From the NCBI GenBank assembly GCA_003024985.2, contig PXIH01S0049138.1: 12,602 nt of DNA. One strand, written 5' to 3'. The notes beneath the pieces are model-generated. The model was not told where the DNA came from and searched no databases. It saw only the letters and a program-made list of their open reading frames with translations. Position numbers and translations under genes: made by a program. Below, in pieces: positions 8,672 to 12,602 of this stretch (positions are counted from its first letter, which is position 1; each line of letters begins with the position of its first letter). This DNA is from Euperipatoides rowelli. Lineage: Eukaryota > Onychophora > Udeonychophora > Euonychophora > Peripatopsidae.

Positions 8672-8918
8672 TGTGGTATTTGTCACCACAAAAATATCAA
8701 TATATAATATCGATTTACCACAATTCATACATCCTGCATGCAACTTTCCCTTTCAGCTGTATTGCATTAACTATTCATATAGAACTCTGTTCTTATTATT
8801 TAGGAGTCTGTTCTAAACAGACCTATATTCAGTTACTCTTGTTGCTGTTCTTTTTTATCCCCCAATAAAGACTTTCAGTTGTAAGCTTCTGTTATATTTT
8901 GTAGTTGATTATACAATA
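8672..8918 (+). repeat. 3' LTR
   Basis: 247 bp matching 5252-5494. It starts TGTGGTAT and ends TATACAATA, so the terminal CA of the 5' LTR has become TA. It keeps a 7-bp inverted repeat (TGTGGTA at 8672-8678 with TACCACA at 8716-8722), the TATA-like centre, and AATAAA at 8864-8869. Substitutions relative to the 5' LTR concentrate in the first 85 bp; the segment from about 8754 to 8800 is nearly identical. Confidence 0.92.
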
Positions 8919-8923
8919 CTTAT
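8919..8923. repeat. Target-site duplication, right copy
   Basis: CTTAT immediately after the 3' LTR, identical to 5247-5251. Confidence 0.85.
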
Positions 8924-9114
8924 AATATTTTTCTATGCTAATATTAAACATGTGAACAATTTTTCTTCATAATCCAAGCTTATTAAGTAAATCCAAATTT
9001 AGTTTTGAATAAAGACAACATGATTTTGCCTTTAACTATAATAGGATATAGTTTGAAAACAGATGTTATCTTATTTAAAATATAACAGTATTTAATTTTC
9101 ATCTATATTTAGCA
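8924..9114. other. AT-rich stretch between LTR element and orphan pseudogene
   Basis: No recognisable gene. On the minus strand it is downstream of the orphan pseudogene's last recognisable codons and could be its 3' flank. A short minus-strand open stretch near 8990-9105 has no similarity that I recognise. Confidence 0.45.
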
Positions 9115-10345
9115 TCATGAACATCTCTTTTTCAGGGTTGACCAATAATCTGCTAACATATTTGGACTCTACTTGCTTCGATACTGCTTCTCCATAGTAG
9201 ATATGTCTGGATGAAAATGCACTCCTTGTTCATCACTGACAGTACCAAGATTTTTGGGCAAAAAGTCCAAGTCTGAATCCAAAAAGTGTATTTTAATTGA
9301 CATGTTACAACCCATATTCTTGTATTTTTGATAAGATCACTTACAACATCCTGATAATTTTCTGCCTTGTGATTTCCTAAAAAGTTTTTTTGTCACATCC
9401 TTAAATAACTGCCAAGCTGCCTTTCCCACCTTGCTAAAATTGTCTCCAAAATTCTCATCATTCATCAGTTGTCTTATTCCCTATTTTACTTTGGCTTCAC
9501 TTATCTGACAATACATATTTTTATTGTAAAGGAAACATTATCCATCCCAGTCCATTGCTTTAACAAAGTTTTTCATCAGACCAAGTTTTATATGGAGGGG
9601 AGGTAAGTAAATGTTTGTAGGATTAACCAAAGGTTGATTTATCACATTTTTCATTCCAGGAATAAGAGATCCCATTTTTGGCCATTGTTTGACAAATTAA
9701 TGATTTTGTTTATATCTGCTGTCCCATTGGCAGAGAAATCAACAATACTTAGTATATCCAAGCTGCAGGCCTAACAACAAGGCGATAATCATCAAGTCAT
9801 CATATATATTCCACAAATATGTCTCATATTTAATATTTGTCAGCAGTTATCTAATGTTCTCATAATTTTCCTTCTTGTGTGCAACATATGCCAATGGAAC
9901 TGAGGAATACATGTTACTGTTATGGAGCGTCACAGCTTTCAAACTCAGTTTTGATGAGTCTATAATCAGGTGCCATTCACACATATTATGATCTCCTTTA
10001 AGACCCTCAATGAGAGAATCCACATTATTACAGAATACTAAGTCATTAACCTGAGAAAATAAATTGCACTGATCTTCCTGGTGATGGTGATAAAAGCTTA
10101 CTTTCTCCTTTGTCAAGGTGATTCCAACCTTTAAATCTAGAAGCCAAAAGTTCTGCTTGTTTTTTTTTTGATAAATTAAGATCACAAGCTAGGTCATTTA
10201 GATCTCTTGTGTAATGAAATGGTGATCAATTGATGAATATTGGATTCAAATGTCCACTTCATCTTGCTGAGCCACAACATCCTGATCATCTCCTGGTTCA
10301 TCTTCACCAAAGGTTTAATTATCTGGTGGTTTTGTTATTGACAGC
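9115..10345 (-). pseudogene. Pseudogene of a repeated orphan protein family, copy 1
   Basis: On the minus strand one frame runs 357 codons from 10185 to a UGA at 9117-9115, broken only by in-frame stops (9849, 9741, 9699, 9540, 9483, 9339). An N-terminal part (10345-10095) is in other frames, with an acidic stretch GEDEPGDDQD and then DLNDLACDLNLSK. Landmarks: WHLIIDSSKLSLK (Asp at 9960-9958), YLWNIYDD, LLLGLQLGYTKYC, CQWDSR, a highly conserved LPPLHIKLGLMKNFVKAMD at 9606-9550, GCNMSIKIHFL, SDEQG (Glu at 9231-9229) and MLADYW. I recognise these as an uncharacterised, often multicopy, intronless protein family in arthropod and Hydra genomes; its function is unknown to me. No signal peptide or membrane segment is seen. 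Compared with copy 2 it lacks 18 bp near 9480 and has an extra A near 9390, offset later by another indel. Confidence 0.75.
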
Positions 10346-10365
10346 TCTTCACTACATGGATTGGG

Positions 10366-10530
10366 TATAAAAACAATAAATGAGAGAATGCAATTGTAGA
10401 ATTCTATTTGCTGCTTAATATAAGGAGAGTGTAGACCCAATCCTCCAATTTTTACAGTTCAAGTAGAACTTTGAAGGAGAGTTATCTAATCTTATCCCTC
10501 CATATATAGTTATTTAAAATCACTTTTACC
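10366..10530 (-). pseudogene. LINE B, C-terminal ORF2 segment
   Basis: Minus-strand pieces read LNNYIWRDKIR (around 10525-10490), then after stops and a frameshift GGLGLH (10446-10429) and IKQQIEFYNCILSF. The W-x-x-K-I and GGLGLH phrases recur in LINE A near 4460-4545, which supports the assignment. The 3' end of the LINE is missing or unrecognisable beyond about 10366, where orphan-family sequence takes over. Confidence 0.5.
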
Positions 10531-10621
10531 TTATTAAAGACTTAACGAAATGATAATGTTGTAGGAAGAAGTTAAGATGATTAAGGAGAAATGTGTATAC
10601 AATTTGAACCCTTTGAAGCAA

Positions 10622-11159
10622 TCAAAAAGAAATATACATTAAATGCTGTATTTTTTTCATTGATCGAGGATAATAAGTTTTCCTGAATAATCTAAATGGA
10701 AAATTGTGAGGCAGCCCAACAAATTTTAATGGAATTGAGGTGTCTCTAACAGAGATAATAGCATAATCAACAAAAGATATAGTATTGGCATACAAAAGAG
10801 TAGTTGAGAAATCAAATCCAACTTTCAAGGCACTTAATGTCAATCAACAGCTGGTTGATATATAGGACACAGAGGTTAGTAGACAGTATAGAACCTTGTG
10901 ATATTCCCCTGTTTAAAGGAATATAGGGCATTAGGCATTTACCAAGTCTTGGAACATGCAACTTATTTATGACATAATTGAGTAATCTAATTGAAAGATT
11001 GGAGCATCCAAAACAATGAAGAAGAATCTTCATTAATGATAGGTGTGATACCAAGTCAAAAATGCTACAGAAATCAAGGTATATTAATGTACCTTTTGTA
11101 AGAAGTTATTTTTTAATTAATTGCAGTAATAAGAAAAACAATGAGAGAGCATCATGGAT
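10622..11159 (-). pseudogene. LINE B, reverse transcriptase palm region (broken)
   Basis: From 11159 a minus frame reads IHDALSLFFLLLQ, hits a UAA at 11108-11106, then continues in frame with TLIYLDFCSIFDLVSH. The Asp of LDF (codon 11075-11073) is the first catalytic ligand; AFD of relatives is IFD here. RGISQGSILSTNLCVLYINQLL follows (about 10911-10846). The frame ends at a stop (10814-10812) and shifts to one holding LLYANTISFV, where YANT (from 10792) stands in place of the YADD active site. Both catalytic acids of that box are lost, so the enzyme is dead beyond its frame breaks. The region just upstream of IHDA is replaced by an inverted duplicate of this same segment. Confidence 0.75.
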
Positions 11160-11265
11160 GGTGTATCCATGATTCTCTCTCATTGTTTTTCTTATTATTG
11201 CAATTAATTTAAAAAGAACTTCTTACAAAAGATACATTAATATAACTTGATTTCTGTAACATTTT
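11059..11265. repeat. 101-bp inverted duplication with 5-nt spacer in the LINE B RT gene
   Basis: Arm 1 (11059-11159) and arm 2 (11165-11265) are reverse complements with about 7 mismatches in 101 positions; the spacer is GGTGT (11160-11164). Arm 1 lies in the normal RT reading direction (IHDAL...LDFCS). Arm 2 is the inverted copy, lying between the IHDA segment and the upstream RT piece that ends NVLDVQ. The transcript or single strand would form a long hairpin. Its origin is probably foldback or template-switch synthesis after or during LINE insertion. Confidence 0.9.
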
Positions 11266-11292
11266 CTAGATGTGCAAACTGCACATCTAGAA
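11264..11292. repeat. Short perfect hairpin at the inner edge of the foldback
   Basis: TTCTAGATGTGC (11264-11275) and GCACATCTAGAA (11281-11292) are exact reverse complements around the 5-nt loop AAACT. It abuts the end of the 101-bp foldback and covers the RT codons for LDVQ. Confidence 0.85.
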
Positions 11293-11400
11293 CATTATCC
11301 TGGATAAAGGAAAGCAATTTCTGATTAAGAATTTAAGAAAACAACTTGCCATCAATATTTATCGCAGATATAGACCTAAACATTGATTATTATCATTATT
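11275..11400 (-). pseudogene. LINE B, RT fingers segment
   Basis: Minus-strand reading FRSISAINIDGKLFS (from about 11380), a stop, then ILNQKLLSFIQDNVLDVQ. This matches the YRPIS...K...RL...Q box that precedes the catalytic LDF box in LINE RTs. Full-length relatives continue directly into a GF...A segment; here the inverted duplication intervenes. Confidence 0.65.
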
Positions 11401-11888
11401 ATCTGAATTACCTTGCATTGGCTTTTTTTTTTTTTAAGGATAAAGAAAACTATAATAAAATAAGGTCTATAATGGAATTTTTTATCCAAGAATTAAATAA
11501 TTTCAATAATAGCGGATGCCAATAGATAAAAAAATTGATTGTTTATAGATAACATGTCGGGACCACAGAAAGCAATTTTATTTAATTAATTGAGAGTGTT
11601 ATTTTTAGAGATTATGACCGTTGTAATTAGAAAAAGCATCAATGTGTTGAAGTGTGTTGAGCTGAGTTTCAGTAATGTGCTGTCCTGCAAAAACACCTTC
11701 AAAATGGAAATAACAATGGTCATGAATGTGTTTCAAGATTTCATGACTCATATAAATAAAATGGTTACCAGTGATGGCATTGATTTCAGGATCAGGATAT
11801 TTTCTGATGAACATAATTTTTGATAGTTTATTGAGATCATTGAAATTATTCACAAATGTATTTTCTGAAAATTAGTTATTTTAAGGCT
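11401..11888 (-). other. Unassigned stretch within LINE B
   Basis: It sits between the RT fingers and the possible endonuclease piece. An 82-codon minus-strand open frame (11853-11605) and a 77-codon plus-strand one (11590-11823) overlap each other; neither shows a domain I recognise. A phrase LLLKLFNSWIKNSIID near 11510-11460 (minus) could be the pre-RT helix of a LINE. The stretch is shorter than the usual endonuclease-to-RT distance, so deletion is likely. Confidence 0.35.
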
Positions 11889-12134
11889 TTATTTTTCTTT
11901 TCTTCTAATTTGATGATTTTCTTTAATTGCTAAAACTCTATAAAAAGTAAAAGTCAGTTTAAAATCATAAAAGCCCTCTATCTGTTTAATGCAAACCATT
12001 ACTCCTCTTCTAGATGTAAGGGCATTGCCTGAAACATATACAGTATCTCTGAGATATAATATCTCAGAGAACACAGATAAAGAACTAGGATAAGCAACTC
12101 TTGAAAAACAGAAACATGTCCCCATTGTGTTCAA
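11889..12134 (-). pseudogene. LINE B, possible endonuclease fragment
   Basis: An 81-codon minus-strand frame contains FSEILYLRDTVYVSGN followed by SRRGVMVCIKQ (12014-11982). In APE-type LINE endonucleases, a Glu in a QE/SE box is followed by a glycine-rich strand of the form RGGV.I.VK, which this resembles. The catalytic Asp/Asn and SDH boxes are not visible. The assignment rests on this weak match and on position upstream of the RT, so other origins are possible. Confidence 0.4.
12046..12070. repeat. 25-nt near-perfect palindrome
   Basis: TCTCTGAGATAT and ATATCTCAGAGA flank a single central base. It lies inside the putative LINE B endonuclease frame. Confidence 0.85.
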
Positions 12135-12256
12135 CCCCTGTAGATTTCAAGAGAGAACAGTAATATTGTAGCCAAAAGCTAAATTATTCTGTCATATAAT
12201 GAGGTATGAAATAACTGGCATCAAACAAAAATTAAGGTAGTAAACAAAAAGAAGCT

Positions 12257-12602
12257 CAAGATTTTTGGGTAAAAAGTTCAAGTGCAAATCCGAAATAAAA
12301 GAATATGTTACAACTCATATGCTTGTCTTTTTGAGAAGTTCACTTATAACATCCTGATAATTTTTGACCTTATGCTTTTCTAAAAAGTTTTTTGTCACAT
12401 CCTTAAATGACTGTCAAGTTATCTTTTTCACCTTGCTCAAATGGCTTCAAAATCTCATCATTCATCAGTTGTCTTATTTGAGGACCTATGAATATTCCTT
12501 ATTTTACTTTGGCTTCACTTAACTGAGGATACATATTTTTTAATGTAAAAGAAACATTCTACATTCCGATCCATCACATTAACAAAGTTTTTCATCTACT
12601 AA
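12257..12602 (-). pseudogene. Orphan-family pseudogene, copy 2 (partial, runs off the window)
   Basis: This aligns colinearly and in the same orientation with 9246-9582 of copy 1, differing by scattered substitutions and small indels. Minus-strand segments read MKNFVNVMDRN, LSEAKVK, a stop, GIFIGPQIRQLMNDE and, in another frame, DVTKNFLEKHKVKNYQDV. It keeps six codons (FIGPQI, near 12480) deleted in copy 1, and has six T where copy 1 has seven near 12390, so it preserves the original frame there. Its C-terminal part (GCNMSIKIHFL onwards) is decayed and similarity stops at about 12257, at or near the LINE B edge. The N-terminal part lies beyond the window. It is certainly a pseudogene as seen. 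Confidence 0.75.

Larger units (their letters stand above)
5247..8923 (+). mobile_element. Ty3/gypsy LTR retrotransposon, mag-like, internally deleted
   Basis: Two related LTRs (5252-5494 and 8672-8918) begin TGTGGTAT and are bracketed by the same 5-bp sequence CTTAT (5247-5251 and 8919-8923), so both ends and the target duplication are defined by the sequence. Between them lie a primer-binding site, gag, protease, RT, RNase H, the integrase N-terminal part and a polypurine tract, in Ty3/gypsy order. No envelope-like gene is seen. The element measures about 3.67 kb, shorter than I expect for mag-type elements; pol lacks part of the RT-RNase H connection and most of the integrase core. The LTRs differ at about 21 of 243 aligned positions plus two indels (about 9%), so the insertion is old. 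The gag type and serine-type primer site suggest the mag clade, an inference from recalled family features. Confidence 0.92.
10366..12240 (-). mobile_element. Degenerate non-LTR retrotransposon B (LINE)
   Basis: Reading the minus strand from high to low coordinates gives a possible endonuclease piece (12134-11889), an unassigned stretch, an RT fingers piece (11380-11275), an inverted duplication, RT palm boxes (11159-10622) and a C-terminal piece (10530-10366), in LINE order. Its boxes RGISQGS...NQLL and GGLGLH resemble those of LINE A (RGLAQGS...DQLL; GLHDI), so both probably belong to related L1/Tx1-side families. It is heavily decayed and shorter than an intact element, with no ORF1 visible. 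Both limits are approximate: its 3' part ends where the orphan pseudogene begins, and its 5' part fades out before 12257. No target-site duplication was found. Confidence 0.7.

Noticed and set aside
8670-8923. Possible solo LTR or separate element at the 3' LTR
   Set aside because: The shared CTTAT duplication and the polypurine tract tie it to the 5' LTR as one insertion.
11590-11823. Plus-strand 77-codon open frame inside LINE B
   Set aside because: Overlaps a minus-strand frame of similar length; neither has a recognisable domain, and AT-rich decayed LINE sequence easily gives such frames.
1-12602. CRISPR array, tRNA/rRNA gene, operon or phage-like defence system
   Set aside because: No regularly spaced direct repeats, cloverleaf or rRNA sequence, and no bacterial gene organisation; the content is eukaryotic retroelements.

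Overview
This is a piece of an AT-rich, repeat-dominated metazoan genome. No intact host gene, tRNA or rRNA is visible. Almost everything recognisable is a decayed transposable element or a broken copy of a repeated intronless gene. The mixture (a Ty3/gypsy element of mag type primed by a serine tRNA, APE-type LINEs, and an orphan protein I know mainly from arthropods and Hydra) suggests an arthropod. That is inference; no single-copy marker supports it.

Layout. 1-933 holds no gene; a GC-richer patch at 341-540 contains a sequence like a hAT transposon end. 934-5246 (+) is non-LTR retrotransposon A: a gag-like ORF1 with a CCHC knuckle, then ORF2 with endonuclease, reverse transcriptase and C-terminal segment, broken by stops and frameshifts. 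5247-8923 (+) is an LTR retrotransposon with both LTRs, a 5-bp target duplication (CTTAT), primer-binding site, gag, protease, RT, RNase H, part of integrase and polypurine tract. Its pol has internal deletions, the largest removing most of the integrase core. 9115-10345 (-) is a long pseudogene of the orphan family whose hallmark here is LPPLHIKLGLMKNFVKAMD. 10366-12240 (-) is non-LTR retrotransposon B, whose RT motifs resemble those of A; its RT gene is interrupted by a 101-bp inverted duplication with a 5-nt spacer. 12257-12602 (-) is a second, partial copy of the orphan pseudogene, running off the window.

The pieces do not form a pathway; the window records successive insertion and decay. 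The LTR element lies just past the 3' end of LINE A. LINE B lies between two orphan-family copies. The LTRs differ at about 21 of 243 aligned bases, so that insertion is old. The items most worth a second look are the orphan family (two copies; acidic residues placed in a way that could suit a DDE-type transposase) and the foldback inside LINE B.
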